A stretch of 64,000 nucleotides of DNA from Pseudomonas paeninsulae (GCF_035621475.1 NZ_CP141799.1:4824501-4888500); one strand, 5' to 3'; positions 43,129 through 52,689 are shown, numbered from the stretch's first letter. The notes: generated from the sequence alone by a model not told the origin. A program made the numbers and translations.

Positions 43129-44286
43129 CTACTTTTGTAAACACCCCTTTAGGCAGTAGTGTTGAATCAGCTGACGTAACAGACGCACGGTCGGTTCGAG
43201 ACGTGACATTTCTAGGTACTCGCCCGGTTGATGGGCACAGTCGATATCGCCGGGGCCAAGCACCAGGGTCTCGCAACCAAGCTGCTGAAGATAAGGCGCT
43301 TCGGTGGCAAACGCCACCGAAGCCGCGCTGTGCCCGGTCAGCCGCTCGGCCAGGCGCACCAATTCACTGTCGGCGGCCTGTTCGAAGGGTGGCACGCTGG
43401 GAAACAGCGGGGCAAAGTCGATCTTGACCTGGTGCCGCTCGGCCAGCGGTTGCAGCTTCTGCCGGATCGCCGCACGCAGCAGTTCCGGCTGCATGCCCGG
43501 CAATGGGCGCAGGTCGAACTCCAGCGAGCACTGGCCGCAGATACGATTGGGGTTGTCGCCACCGTGGATGCAGCCAAGATTCAGGGTTGGCTGCGGCACG
43601 CTGAACTGCGGGTTGTTGAATTCACGCTGCCACTGGCCGCGCAAGCCGCGCAGTTCGGCCAGTACATCCTGCATCGCCTCCAGCGCGCTGTGACCGAGGC
43701 GCGGGTCGGAGGAATGGCCGCTCTGCCCGAGGATGTCGATGCGCTCCATCATGATGCCCTTGTGCAGCCGTATCGGCTTCAGCCCGGTCGGCTCGCCGAT
43801 CACCGCGGCGCGCCCCAGCGGCCGGCCGGCAGCGGCCAGGGCCCGGGCGCCGGACATCGAGCTTTCTTCATCACAGGTGGCGAGGATCAGCAGTGGCTGC
43901 TGGAAGCGCTGGGTCAGCAAGGGCTGCACCGCGTCGATGACCAGCGCGAAGAAGCCCTTCATATCGCAACTGCCGAGGCCAACCCAGCGGCCATCGACCT
44001 CGGTCAGCTTGAGCGGGTCGCTCTGCCACAAGGCCGCATCGAAGGGCACGGTGTCACTGTGTCCAGCCAGCACCAGGCCGCCAGGGCCGCTGCCGTAACT
44101 GGCCAGCAAGTTGAACTTACCCGGATTGATTTCCTGCACTTCGCAGGCGAAGCCGAGGTCGCCGAGCCAGCTCGAGAGCAACTCGATCACCGGCCGATTG
44201 GACTGATCCCAGTGCGCCTGGGTACAGCTCACCGAAGGCGCGGCGATCAGCGCGGCGAATTGCTCTTTGAAAGAAGGCAGGGGCAT
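43129..44286 (-). CDS. argE: acetylornithine deacetylase ArgE
   Basis: Zinc-dependent M20-family deacetylase of 385 residues that releases ornithine from N-acetylornithine. Metal and catalytic residues are visible in LVLAGHSDTVPFD (His, Asp), LGSCDMKGFFAL (bridging Asp) and TCDEESSMSGA (general-base Glu), with GEPTGL and CIHGGDNPNRICGQCSLEFD in the dimerisation lid. The C-terminus ends CLKGCLQK, inside the start of the family B repeat, so the repeat supplied part of the reading-frame end. It lies upstream of argA on the same strand. Confidence 0.94.
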   Translation of the reverse strand: MPLPSFKEQFAALIAAPSVSCTQAHWDQSNRPVIELLSSWLGDLGFACEVQEINPGKFNLLASYGSGPGGLVLAGHSDTVPFDAALWQSDPLKLTEVDGRWVGLGSCDMKGFFALVIDAVQPLLTQRFQQPLLILATCDEESSMSGARALAAAGRPLGRAAVIGEPTGLKPIRLHKGIMMERIDILGQSGHSSDPRLGHSALEAMQDVLAELRGLRGQWQREFNNPQFSVPQPTLNLGCIHGGDNPNRICGQCSLEFDLRPLPGMQPELLRAAIRQKLQPLAERHQVKIDFAPLFPSVPPFEQAADSELVRLAERLTGHSAASVAFATEAPYLQQLGCETLVLGPGDIDCAHQPGEYLEMSRLEPTVRLLRQLIQHYCLKGCLQK

Positions 44287-44360
44287 TGGCGGTCTCCGCG
44301 GGCGTTGCCACCATCATAGGGGCAACGCCGGTGCGGATGAAACCGCCGGGCACTATCTCG

Positions 44361-44411
44361 GCGATTGGGTAAATACCGAGCGCCGGCGCGCGCGTTTTTT
44401 CACAGCCTCAA
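44361..44411. repeat. family A intergenic repeat, partial copy (A3)
   Basis: TAAATACCGAGCGCCG and GCGTTTTTTCACAGCCTCA match the ends of the longer family A copies, with most of the interior missing. The right end overlaps the TGA of the pit gene, just as A1 overlaps the TGA of the dioxygenase gene. Confidence 0.6.
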
Positions 44412-45670
44412 AGGAAGATGCCGCGCAGGATATAGAAGAACACGATGGCCAGGGCCGCACCGACCGGCAGGGTGATCAACCAGGACATGAAGATCTTGCC
44501 GATCACGCCCAGGTTCAGTGCGCCAATACCCCGCGCCAGGCCGACGCCCAGTACCGCGCCGACCAAGGTGTGGGTGGTGGACACCGGCAAGCCGATGGCC
44601 GAGGCGCCGACCACGGTGGTGGCCGTCGCCAGTTCGGCGGCAAAGCCGCGGCTCGGGGTCAGCTCGGTGATCTGCTTGCCGATGGTGGCGATCACCTTGT
44701 AGCCATAGGTGGCCAGGCCGATGACGATACCCACCGCACCGAGCAGCAGGACCCAGGCTGGCAGCGCCGCCTTGGCACCTACGGCTTCACCGCCGGACTG
44801 GATCACGCCGACGATGGCTGCCAGCGGGCCGACGGCGTTGGCCACGTCGTTGGAACCGTGGGCAAAGGCCATGGAACAGGCGGTGAAGATCATCAGCACG
44901 GCGAAGACTTTCTCCACGCTGGCGTAGTGGAAGCCCTTGTCCGCTTCGATGTCGATCTTGATCCGGCTAAGCAGGACGATACCCAACAGCATTACCAGCG
45001 CGCCGACCCCCAGGGCGATAAGCAGGCCCTCGGCAGCCGACAGATCCAGGCCGATGTGTTTGAGGCCCTTGGTCACGGTAACCAGGCTGACCATAAAGCC
45101 GGTCAGGAACATATACAGCGGGACGAAGCGTTTGGCGTTGAGGAAGGGCTCATCGGTATCGATGATCAGCTTCTGCACACTGACGAACAGGCCGAAGGCG
45201 ACGGTGCCCGAGAGCACTGGCGAGACCACCCAGCTGGCCACAATCGGGCCAACACCGGCCCAGTTCACGGCGTCCATGGACACGCCGACCGCGGCGAAGC
45301 CGATCACCGCGCCAACGATCGAATGGGTGGTGGAAACCGGCCAGCCACGCATCGACGCAATCAGCAGCCAGGTTCCTGCCGCCAGCAGCGCCGACATCAT
45401 GCCCAGCACCATCAAGTCCGGGGTGATCAAGGTGGCATCGACGATGCCGCTCTTGATCGTTTCGGTCACCTGGCCGCCGGCCAGATAGGCGCCAGCGAAC
45501 TCGAAGACCATGGCGACCAGAATCGCCTGTTTGATGGTCAGCGCCTGCGAGCCAACCGAGGTACCCATGGCGTTGGCCACGTCGTTGGCACCCACGCCCC
45601 AGGCCATGAAAAAGCCGAAGAGACAGGCAAGTAGCAGAAGTACGAGGCCGTAGTCCGCAATCAAAGACAT
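44408..45670 (-). CDS. pitA: low-affinity inorganic phosphate transporter (PitA type)
   Basis: Inner-membrane phosphate/metal symporter of 420 residues. The PiT family's duplicated signature is present twice: GVGANDVANAMGTSVGS near the N-terminus and AHGSNDVANAVGPLAAI in the second half, each followed by GLPVSTTHT-like segments (PVSTTHSIVGA, PVSTTHTLVGA). About ten to twelve membrane segments are visible. It follows the TIGR00153 gene by 39 bases on the same strand and so forms the usual two-gene unit. It is the housekeeping Pi uptake route rather than the Pst system. Confidence 0.95.
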   Translation of the reverse strand: MSLIADYGLVLLLLACLFGFFMAWGVGANDVANAMGTSVGSQALTIKQAILVAMVFEFAGAYLAGGQVTETIKSGIVDATLITPDLMVLGMMSALLAAGTWLLIASMRGWPVSTTHSIVGAVIGFAAVGVSMDAVNWAGVGPIVASWVVSPVLSGTVAFGLFVSVQKLIIDTDEPFLNAKRFVPLYMFLTGFMVSLVTVTKGLKHIGLDLSAAEGLLIALGVGALVMLLGIVLLSRIKIDIEADKGFHYASVEKVFAVLMIFTACSMAFAHGSNDVANAVGPLAAIVGVIQSGGEAVGAKAALPAWVLLLGAVGIVIGLATYGYKVIATIGKQITELTPSRGFAAELATATTVVGASAIGLPVSTTHTLVGAVLGVGLARGIGALNLGVIGKIFMSWLITLPVGAALAIVFFYILRGIFL

Positions 45671-45709
45671 AAATAATTAATCCGTAGATTCCAGAAAGGA
45701 CACTGGCGC

Positions 45710-46387
45710 TTAACGCGCCAGCAGTTGTTCCAGTCGGTTACCGACACGCTCGGCACGGTCGGCGACATCTCCGATCCACTCGAGGATCTGATAGAGAAAC
45801 ATCACGTCGACCGGAGGAAGGTCCTTTTCCAGCTTGAACAGGGCACGACGAACTTCGATTTGCATGCGATCGGTGTCCTGCTCGATCAACTCCAGCTCCT
45901 CGACCATGGACCCGACCAAGGCGGCTTCGCGCCCACCAAAACCGGTCTCCAGCAGCTCATCGAGCTCGTTCATGGCTTTCAGCGCCTGGGCACTGGCATC
46001 CACGGTACGCTGCACGAAGGCGCGCATCAGTGGCTGCATAGCCTGTGGAATGGCCATTTCACGGCCCAGCATCAGGCCGGCGATGTCCTTGGCGCGGTTG
46101 GCAACTTTGTCCTGTACACTCAGCAGCTCAAGCAGATCCGAGCGCGGCACTGGCAGAAACAGGCTCTTGGGCAGGTGCAGCCGTACGCTTTTCTTGAGTT
46201 TGTCGGCTTCGCCCTCCAGCCGCGCCATGTCCTGTTGCACCTGCTCTACCTTGGCCCAGTCCTCAGCCATCACGGCGTCGAAAAAAGGCACCAGGTGCGC
46301 TGCGCATTCATGGGCTTTGGCGAAGTGCTTCTGCATCGGCCCAATGGGCGAGCGACCGAACAGGCTGGCGAATGGATTGAGTGGCAT
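45710..46387 (-). CDS. TIGR00153/DUF47 (PhoU-like) protein
   Basis: All-helical PhoU-like protein of 225 residues, commonly encoded just upstream of pit and believed to modulate the transporter. Typical parts are NPFASLFGRSPIGPMQKHFA, DRMQIEVRRALFKLEKDLPP and the C-terminal LYQILEWIGDVADRAERVGNRLE. It is the first gene of the pair with pit. Divergent from the CYTH-CHAD gene, with 112 bases between. Confidence 0.93.
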   Translation of the reverse strand: MPLNPFASLFGRSPIGPMQKHFAKAHECAAHLVPFFDAVMAEDWAKVEQVQQDMARLEGEADKLKKSVRLHLPKSLFLPVPRSDLLELLSVQDKVANRAKDIAGLMLGREMAIPQAMQPLMRAFVQRTVDASAQALKAMNELDELLETGFGGREAALVGSMVEELELIEQDTDRMQIEVRRALFKLEKDLPPVDVMFLYQILEWIGDVADRAERVGNRLEQLLAR

Positions 46388-46499
46388 AGGGTGAACCCCG
46401 GCTTTAATGAAGGCGGCAAGTATACGGATCGCTCGAAAAGCTCGCCAGCACGCATCATCAGACAGTCACAATTTCACAGTAGGCGCTTAGCTCACCATC

Positions 46500-47864
46500 A
46501 TGGTCAAAGAAACCGAAATCAAATTGCGGGTCAGCCGCGACACCTTGGCAGCACTGCGCGAGCACCCACTGCTGAAGAAGCGCAACAAGAGCGGCTGGGA
46601 ACAGCGCGAGTTATTCAACCAGTATTTCGACACGCCCGCCCGTGACTTGGCCCAGGCCAAGGTCGCCTTGCGCATCCGCCGCGATGGCGATGCCTTTATC
46701 CAGACCCTGAAAAGCCGTGGTCAGAGCGTCGCGGGCCTGTCCGAACGCAACGAATTCGACTGGAATCTGGATCAGGCCGAACTGGACCTGAGCAAGCTCG
46801 ATGACAGCTGCTGGCCGGCGGCCCTGGCCGACCTGGACAAGAGCCTGCTGCAACCGATCTTCAGCACCGATTTCGTCCGCCAGCGTGCCGACATCGCCTG
46901 GGGTCGCGGCAAGGCCAAGGTGGTCATCGAGGCCGCACTGGATCTCGGCAAAGTCATCGCCGGCGAGCATGACGAGGAAATCTGTGAGCTGGAACTGGAG
47001 CTGCGCCAGGGCGAACCTGAAGCCTTGTTGGAGCTGGCCGCCGAACTCGCCGCCGATCTGCCACTGATGCCTTGCGACATCAGCAAGGCCGAACGCGGCT
47101 ACCGCCTGTTCGATGCCAACAGTTACAGTCTCAGCCTGCCAGCCCCCGAGCTGAGCAGCGAAATGAGCCTGGATGATAGCTTTGCCGCGATTGCCTGGCA
47201 CCTGCTCGGCAGCAGCCAGCGGCTGGCAGAGCAATACCGTTTCAATGGCCACTGGCGCCTGTTGGTCGACTGGCTGGAACAACTGGTCGGCCTGCGCGCG
47301 CTGATCGGCAGCCTCGGCCAGGCTGCACCGCGCAGCAGCAGCAGCGAACTACGCCAGACCCTCGACGCCCTGCTCAACGACTGGCGCCCACGGGTCCAGG
47401 CCGGTCAACTCGACGATGCCGTACGCCGGGCCGCGCCGGCGCAGTTCGCCGTAGAACTGCAGGGCACGCGCTGGGGCCAGTTCTCCCTGATCAGTTCGCG
47501 CTGGCTGCTGGCCAAGGGCTGGACGACCGCACGCAACAACCGCGGCAATCGCCAGGGCGCCGCACCGCTGGGCAACTGGCTGCCAACCTTGCTGGCCGAG
47601 GAAGGCCATGACTTGCAGCTGAACCGCTACCAGAAACAACCGGAAGACCTGGCCGAACAACTGCCGCGTATCGAGCGCCTGCTGGCCTGGCTGCGCATGG
47701 CCCGCGGCGTATTGGAAGTGCCGGAAGTCGACCGTCTGTATGGCGAGCTGAGCAAGCTGAGCGAACAGGCCAACCGCAGCATCGACCCCGAGTCGTTGGC
47801 CGCACGGCAAGCCCAGGCCCATATTGTGGCCTCGCTGAAAGCCTGGAGAATGCTGGTGAAGTAA
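46500..47864 (+). CDS. CYTH-CHAD inorganic triphosphatase family protein
   Basis: A 454-residue protein with an N-terminal CYTH domain (about 1-200) and a C-terminal CHAD domain (about 225-454). The CYTH hallmark ExExK is ETEIK at residues 4-8, followed by QYFDTPARDLAQAKVALRIRR. CYTH enzymes of this type (YgiF) hydrolyse inorganic triphosphate; CHAD domains bind polyphosphate through conserved His and basic residues. It sits head to head with the phosphate uptake pair, a reasonable link to phosphate or polyphosphate metabolism. The order in P. aeruginosa is, as I recall, the same. Confidence 0.9.
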   Translation: MVKETEIKLRVSRDTLAALREHPLLKKRNKSGWEQRELFNQYFDTPARDLAQAKVALRIRRDGDAFIQTLKSRGQSVAGLSERNEFDWNLDQAELDLSKLDDSCWPAALADLDKSLLQPIFSTDFVRQRADIAWGRGKAKVVIEAALDLGKVIAGEHDEEICELELELRQGEPEALLELAAELAADLPLMPCDISKAERGYRLFDANSYSLSLPAPELSSEMSLDDSFAAIAWHLLGSSQRLAEQYRFNGHWRLLVDWLEQLVGLRALIGSLGQAAPRSSSSELRQTLDALLNDWRPRVQAGQLDDAVRRAAPAQFAVELQGTRWGQFSLISSRWLLAKGWTTARNNRGNRQGAAPLGNWLPTLLAEEGHDLQLNRYQKQPEDLAEQLPRIERLLAWLRMARGVLEVPEVDRLYGELSKLSEQANRSIDPESLAARQAQAHIVASLKAWRMLVK

Positions 47865-47908
47865 GCTGCAAGCTGCAAGCTGCAAGCTGCAAGCTGCAAG
47901 CTGCAAGC
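47864..47908. repeat. 7-bp tandem repeat after the CYTH-CHAD gene
   Basis: Just over six copies of AGCTGCA begin at the stop codon of the CYTH-CHAD gene. Degenerate TTGCTGCTTTAAGCTTGCCG sequence follows at 47953-47980 and may form a hairpin partner (GCAAGCT / AGCTTGC). AGCTTGCAGCT-type arrays are common between pseudomonad genes. Confidence 0.85.
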
Positions 47909-47999
47909 AAGTCAGTGTGGCGTTTATGCATTGGTACGCAATAGTTTTCAACTTGCTGCTTTAAGCTTGCCGCTTGCCGCTACTACCGCAGGGAGTCCC

Positions 48000-49784
48000 A
48001 TGTCTGCCATCACCTCGCCCACCGCCGACCGTACCCTCGACCTGGGCGATCTGCTACGCGAACTGGTCGCCCAGGGCCGGGTCGACCAGGACAGCGCCGA
48101 GCAGTGCCTGGCAATCCGCCGCAGTGCGGTGAACAACCAGCAGCACCCGCTGGAATTTCTCGCCGCGCAGCAGGTCGACGACCTCAGTCGTCCGGGCCAT
48201 AAGCTCGACCTGGAAAGCCTCACCGTCTGGCTGGCGAAATTCGTCGGCCAACCTTATCTGCGCATCGACCCACTGAAGATCGATGTCGCCGCCATTACCC
48301 CGTTGATGTCCTACGCCTTCGCCCAACGGCACAAGATCCTCGCCGTAGCGGTGGCCCCCGATGCGGTGACCATCGCCAGCGCGCAACCGCTGATGCACAG
48401 CTGGGAAGCCAACCTGACCCACGTGCTCAAACGCCCGATCAAGCGAGTGGTGGCCAACCCGGCGGATATCCAGCGCTTGACCGTGGAGCTCTATCGCCTG
48501 GCCAAGTCGGTCAGTGGCGCCAGCGCCGGCGACAGCAAGATCAGCGGCGTCGGCAACTTCGAGCAACTGCTCAACCTTGGCGCCCAGGACCAGGAGCCGG
48601 ACGCCAACGACGCGCATATCGTCAACATCGTCGACTGGCTGTTCCAGTACGCCTTCCAGCAACGCGCCAGCGATATCCACATCGAGCCGCGCCGCGAGCA
48701 GGGCAGCGTGCGCTTTCGCATCGACGGCGTGCTGCACACCGTCTACCAGTTCCCGCCGCAGGTGACCATGGCAGTGGTCAGTCGCCTGAAGAGCCTGGGC
48801 CGGATGAACGTCGCGGAAAAACGCAAACCCCAGGACGGCCGGGTCAAAACCAAGACCCCGGACGGCGGCGAAGTCGAGCTGCGCCTGTCGACCCTGCCCA
48901 CCGCCTTCGGCGAAAAACTGGTGATGCGCATCTTCGATCCGGAAGTGCTGCTGAAAAGCTTCGACCAGCTGGGCTTCTCGCCGGACGACATGAAGCGCTG
49001 GGCCGACATGACCCGCCAGCCCAACGGCATCATCCTGGTCACCGGGCCGACCGGCTCGGGCAAGACCACCACCCTCTACACCACGCTCAAGCAGCTGGCG
49101 ACGGCGGAGGTCAACGTCTGCACCATCGAAGACCCGATCGAGATGATCGAAGGCGCCTTCAACCAGATGCAGGTGCAGCACAACATCGACCTGAGCTTCG
49201 CCAGCGGCGTGCGCGCGCTGATGCGCCAGGACCCGGACATCATCATGATCGGCGAGATCCGCGACCTGGAAACCGCCGAGATGGCGATCCAGGCCGCACT
49301 CACCGGGCACCTGGTGCTCTCCACCCTGCACACCAACGACGCGCCCAGCGCCATCACCCGCCTGCTCGAACTGGGCGTGCCGCATTACCTGCTCAAGGCC
49401 ACCCTGCTCGGGGTCATGGCCCAGCGTCTGGTGCGCACCCTGTGCCCGCATTGCAAGGCGCCACACGAGCTCAGCGACGATGACTGGCAGAGCCTGACCA
49501 AACCCTGGAACGCCCCTCTGCCGACTGGTGCGCACAAGGCCGTCGGTTGCCTGGAGTGTCGTGATACCGGCTACCGTGGCCGCGCTGGGGTCTACGAGAT
49601 CATGCAGCTCAACGATGGCATCAAAGCGCTGATCAGCGCCGACACCGACCTCACTGCCCTGCGCCGCCAGGCGTTCAAGGAAGGCATGCGCAGCCTCAGG
49701 CTGTCGGGCGCACAAAAAATCGCCGCGGGCCTGACCACCATCGAGGAAGTGCTGCGGGTTACGCCGCAGAGCGAACAGCGCTGA
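48000..49784 (+). CDS. GspE/PulE/PilB-family secretion ATPase (orphan)
   Basis: Hexameric-type ATPase of 594 residues. The N-terminal GspE domain is at about 30-160. The catalytic core has Walker A GPTGSGKTTTLY near residue 349, the Asp box, Walker B MIGEIRDLETAEMA, and the His box HLVLSTLHTNDA. A zinc-binding tetracysteine insert (CPHCKAPHEL near 481 and CLECRDTG near 517) is intact. No other type II secretion or type IV pilus gene is near. It may energise a machine encoded elsewhere or have a separate role. Confidence 0.9.
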   Translation: MSAITSPTADRTLDLGDLLRELVAQGRVDQDSAEQCLAIRRSAVNNQQHPLEFLAAQQVDDLSRPGHKLDLESLTVWLAKFVGQPYLRIDPLKIDVAAITPLMSYAFAQRHKILAVAVAPDAVTIASAQPLMHSWEANLTHVLKRPIKRVVANPADIQRLTVELYRLAKSVSGASAGDSKISGVGNFEQLLNLGAQDQEPDANDAHIVNIVDWLFQYAFQQRASDIHIEPRREQGSVRFRIDGVLHTVYQFPPQVTMAVVSRLKSLGRMNVAEKRKPQDGRVKTKTPDGGEVELRLSTLPTAFGEKLVMRIFDPEVLLKSFDQLGFSPDDMKRWADMTRQPNGIILVTGPTGSGKTTTLYTTLKQLATAEVNVCTIEDPIEMIEGAFNQMQVQHNIDLSFASGVRALMRQDPDIIMIGEIRDLETAEMAIQAALTGHLVLSTLHTNDAPSAITRLLELGVPHYLLKATLLGVMAQRLVRTLCPHCKAPHELSDDDWQSLTKPWNAPLPTGAHKAVGCLECRDTGYRGRAGVYEIMQLNDGIKALISADTDLTALRRQAFKEGMRSLRLSGAQKIAAGLTTIEEVLRVTPQSEQR

Positions 49785-50021
49785 GAGACAGGGAAATGCC
49801 CGTGTTCGGCGAGCGGCCTGCCGGACTTGACCGCCCGTAGCGAGGGGACGTTCGTGGTCAAACATGTCGGTTTGAGGCAGTTGTTGCGCTATGTTGAGGC
49901 GGGAGGCCGCCCCGCGAACAGTCGCTCTATGTAACGAACAAGAGCGCAGAAAATGATCAGGTCCGGCTTTTCCGCAGTAGGACAGGGTTAAGTCCGACAG
50001 GCTGTTAGACTAGCGAAAAAA

Positions 50022-51734
50022 ATGATCGAGTCCTCCATGAGCGCGAACCCGCCCCGCCGGCACTGGCCCATCTGGTGCGTCTGGCTATTGCTGTGCCTGT
50101 CACCGCATGCCCTGGCCTGGGTCGACGTCGGTGAGCAGACGCAACCCCTCGGTCTGCACCTCAGCCTGTTCGGCGCCGCCGAGCCGAGCAGCCTGGCGGC
50201 CGCCATCGAGGCTCGGGAGGCAGGCGAGTTCCGCCCCTCGCAGCAGCTGGTGCCACGCTTCGGCATCGGCGCCCCGCCACACTGGATCTACCTGCCGCTG
50301 CACAACCCCACGGCACAGCCGCTCAAACGTACCCTGCAACTGGGCAAAGCCTGGATTGACCAAGTGGACGTCTACCTGCTCGGCGATGGCCACCTCCTGC
50401 AGCAACTGCATGCCGGTGATGGACAGCTGCAACGCCTACAGGCCACTCCTGGCATGGGCTATCTGCTGGAATTGCAGCTGCCGCCGGGGCACTCCGAGCT
50501 CTATGTGCAGGTCGCCACTGCCGACCCTCTGCTCCTGCCTGTGCGCCTGCTTAGCGATAGCGTCCTGCAGCAGGCGCGCGCTGCCAGCCAGTACAGCTAC
50601 GGCGCCCTGTATGGATTCCTGCTGGCGCTGCTGGCCTACAACCTGATGCTTTATGCGGGCCTCAAGGATCGCAACAATCTCAATTATTCGATCTACCTCG
50701 GCGCCTTTATTCTGCTCAACCTGTCCTACACCGGCCATGCCGGCGCCTGGCTTTGGCCGGATTCGCTGTTCCTCAAACGCTATGCCAACCCATTCTTGAT
50801 GACTGCAACAGCCTGGCTCGGCCTGCACTTTGCCCGCCATTTTCTCGCCCTGGACGCCCATACACCCCGTCTTGCGCGCGCGGTCAAGCACGGCGCCTCT
50901 GCCGTGATGCTGGCGCTGGTGCTATGCGCCAGCCTGGACTGGCACGCCCAGGCCCTCTGGGTGGCCTTCTTCAGTGTGCTGGTCTACAGCCTGCTGATGG
51001 TGCTACTGGGTTTGGTCAGCCTGCGCCGCGGCCAGGTGGCGGCGCGCTATTTTCTCGCCGCCACCGTGTTCGGCATGCTCGGCACTGCCCTGACCGACCT
51101 CAGCGTATGGGGCATGATCCCCTTCACCACCCTGACCTACCGCGCGGTGGAACTCGGCATTCTGCTGGAAGCCACCCTGCTGGCCCTGGCCCTGGCCTAT
51201 CAGATGCGCCAGCACCAGCGGGCACGCCGTGAGGCGGAAACCCTTGCCCGCATCGAACCACTGACCGGCCTTCTCAACCGCCGGGCCTTCCTCGAGCAAG
51301 GTAATAGCCTGTGGGGCCAGGCCATGCGCCATGGCCAGCCACTGGCGCTGATCATGCTCGACCTCGATCACTTCAAGGCCATCAATGACCAGCATGGCCA
51401 TGACATGGGCGATCACTACCTGATCAGCACTGCCCGCCTGATTAGTGAGCAATGCCGCGCGGGCGACCTGCTGGCCCGCTGGGGCGGCGAGGAGTTTCTG
51501 CTGCTGCTGCCACACACCCGCCTGGAGGAGGCGCTGCTGCTGGCCGAGCGCCTACGGCAGGCGATCTCCGCCCTGACGCCCGGCCCAGTCGCCCTAAGCG
51601 CCAGCTTAGGCGTGGCTGCGCGCCAGCAGCAGATGCAATTGGAGCAATTGATCAATGCCGCAGACGAGCGCCTCTACCAGGCCAAGCAAAACGGTCGCAA
51701 CCGCATCTGCGGGCCACAACCCGAGTGCTGCTGA
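50022..51734 (+). CDS. 7TMR-DISM diguanylate cyclase
   Basis: Membrane-bound diguanylate cyclase of 570 residues. A signal-like segment (about 18-33) precedes a periplasmic 7TMR-DISM extracellular domain of ~130 residues (PSQQLVPRFGIGAPPHWIYL). Seven membrane segments follow (about 185-390, including YGALYGFLLALLAYNLMLY). The GGDEF domain begins ARIEPLTGLLNRRAFLEQG; the active-site motif is GGEEF at 488-492. No RxxD inhibitory site is obvious before it. The ligand is presumably a carbohydrate or other small periplasmic molecule. It stands alone and converges on an L,D-transpeptidase gene. Confidence 0.93.
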   Translation: MIESSMSANPPRRHWPIWCVWLLLCLSPHALAWVDVGEQTQPLGLHLSLFGAAEPSSLAAAIEAREAGEFRPSQQLVPRFGIGAPPHWIYLPLHNPTAQPLKRTLQLGKAWIDQVDVYLLGDGHLLQQLHAGDGQLQRLQATPGMGYLLELQLPPGHSELYVQVATADPLLLPVRLLSDSVLQQARAASQYSYGALYGFLLALLAYNLMLYAGLKDRNNLNYSIYLGAFILLNLSYTGHAGAWLWPDSLFLKRYANPFLMTATAWLGLHFARHFLALDAHTPRLARAVKHGASAVMLALVLCASLDWHAQALWVAFFSVLVYSLLMVLLGLVSLRRGQVAARYFLAATVFGMLGTALTDLSVWGMIPFTTLTYRAVELGILLEATLLALALAYQMRQHQRARREAETLARIEPLTGLLNRRAFLEQGNSLWGQAMRHGQPLALIMLDLDHFKAINDQHGHDMGDHYLISTARLISEQCRAGDLLARWGGEEFLLLLPHTRLEEALLLAERLRQAISALTPGPVALSASLGVAARQQQMQLEQLINAADERLYQAKQNGRNRICGPQPECC

Positions 51735-51747
51735 GCGCTGCGCACCG

Positions 51748-52446
51748 TCAACGCAGGCTGGCGAGCTGCGCAGTCTTGCAGTTGAGGTAGGCCGAGCCCT
51801 GCAGCCAGTCTTGATCTGGATACCAGGCAAAGATGAACTGGCCACCCTTGAGCTGATCGACCACCATCCGCGCCACCTCCGGACGTACCGCCGGGCAACC
51901 GAGACTGCGACCGATCCGCCCCTGACTGCGCGCCAGGCGCGGGTCGACATAGCTGGCGGCGTGGATGACGATGGCGCGCTCGCGAGCCCGGTCGTTCACC
52001 CCCGGTTCGAGGCCGTCCATGCGCAACGAGTAGCCGTGCTTGCCGCTGTAGCTCTCCGCCGCGCGGAACAAGCCCAGACTGGATTGATGACTGTCCTGCG
52101 TGTTGGAAAAGCGCGTAGCCAGATTCTCGCCAGACATCCGCCCGTGGGCAACCAGGTCGTTCAACAGCAGCCGTTGACGTTTTAAATCGAAGATCCACAA
52201 CCGCCGCGCCGTGGACGGCTGCGCATAGTCGATCACCGCCAGGCGCTGCGCCGGCTCAGCACCATGACTGACCGCACATTGCATGGCTGCCAGCGCATGC
52301 TCAAGCACCTGGCGATCGAGCCCGGGTGCGACGCGCGTCAGGCTGTCGAGCAGGGGTCGTGGCGCGGATTCCGCCGCCAGCCAGGGCGATGCCAGCAGAC
52401 AAAGGCCAATCAGGTTGAGGCCGAGCCGGCGGAGTGATGTGATCAT
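51748..52446 (-). CDS. murein L,D-transpeptidase catalytic-domain protein (YkuD_2 type)
   Basis: Exported protein of 232 residues with a signal peptide (LGLNLIGLCLLASPWLAA). The catalytic signature is present: H162 in IVIHAASY and C184 in GRSLGCPAV. The spacing GxSxGCPA fits the YkuD_2 (PF13645-like) group rather than the classical ErfK/YbiS group. The ATG at 52446 has AGGAG upstream; a much longer open frame to 52965 is a shadow of the divergent gene. It probably remodels peptidoglycan cross-links or anchors lipoproteins. Divergent from a second, larger L,D-transpeptidase. Confidence 0.85.
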   Translation of the reverse strand: MITSLRRLGLNLIGLCLLASPWLAAESAPRPLLDSLTRVAPGLDRQVLEHALAAMQCAVSHGAEPAQRLAVIDYAQPSTARRLWIFDLKRQRLLLNDLVAHGRMSGENLATRFSNTQDSHQSSLGLFRAAESYSGKHGYSLRMDGLEPGVNDRARERAIVIHAASYVDPRLARSQGRIGRSLGCPAVRPEVARMVVDQLKGGQFIFAWYPDQDWLQGSAYLNCKTAQLASLR

Positions 52447-52551
52447 GGGCAGGAAGCTCCTGTGTACACTGCGGGCAATATTTGGCGACCGCCGCGAGCG
52501 CCTGTTTTTTCTAAACGCCCCGGGCATGACCCGCACCGACTGCGACAACCC

Positions 52552-52668
52552 ATTCGACGGCGCAACAGCTCGTTGCAAAATGGAGCGGGCGACGGCAAGA
52601 CAAGGCGGTTCGACTCGTCTCAGCAACGCTGAAACGCCTAGCGCCGTATTTTTCAACGGCTTGGTAGA
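52552..52668. repeat. putative intergenic repeat between two L,D-transpeptidase genes
   Basis: The segment ends in GCGCCGTATTTTTCAACGGC and contains GACAAGGCGGTTCGACTCG and AACGCTGAAACGCC, features I associate with pseudomonad intergenic repeats. The TTTTTCAACGGC end resembles the GTTGAAAAC at 888-896 and the termini of family B copy B2. No second full copy is in the window. Confidence 0.4.
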
Positions 52669-52689
52669 GTCATCACGGAACTGGCGATC

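Noticed and set aside
44267..45634. Open frame of 455 codons on the plus strand opposite pit.
   Set aside because: His/Asp/Gln-rich shadow of the pit gene.
48054..49865. Open frame of 603 codons on the minus strand opposite the GspE-type ATPase.
   Set aside because: A shadow of a clear real gene; no recognisable motif.
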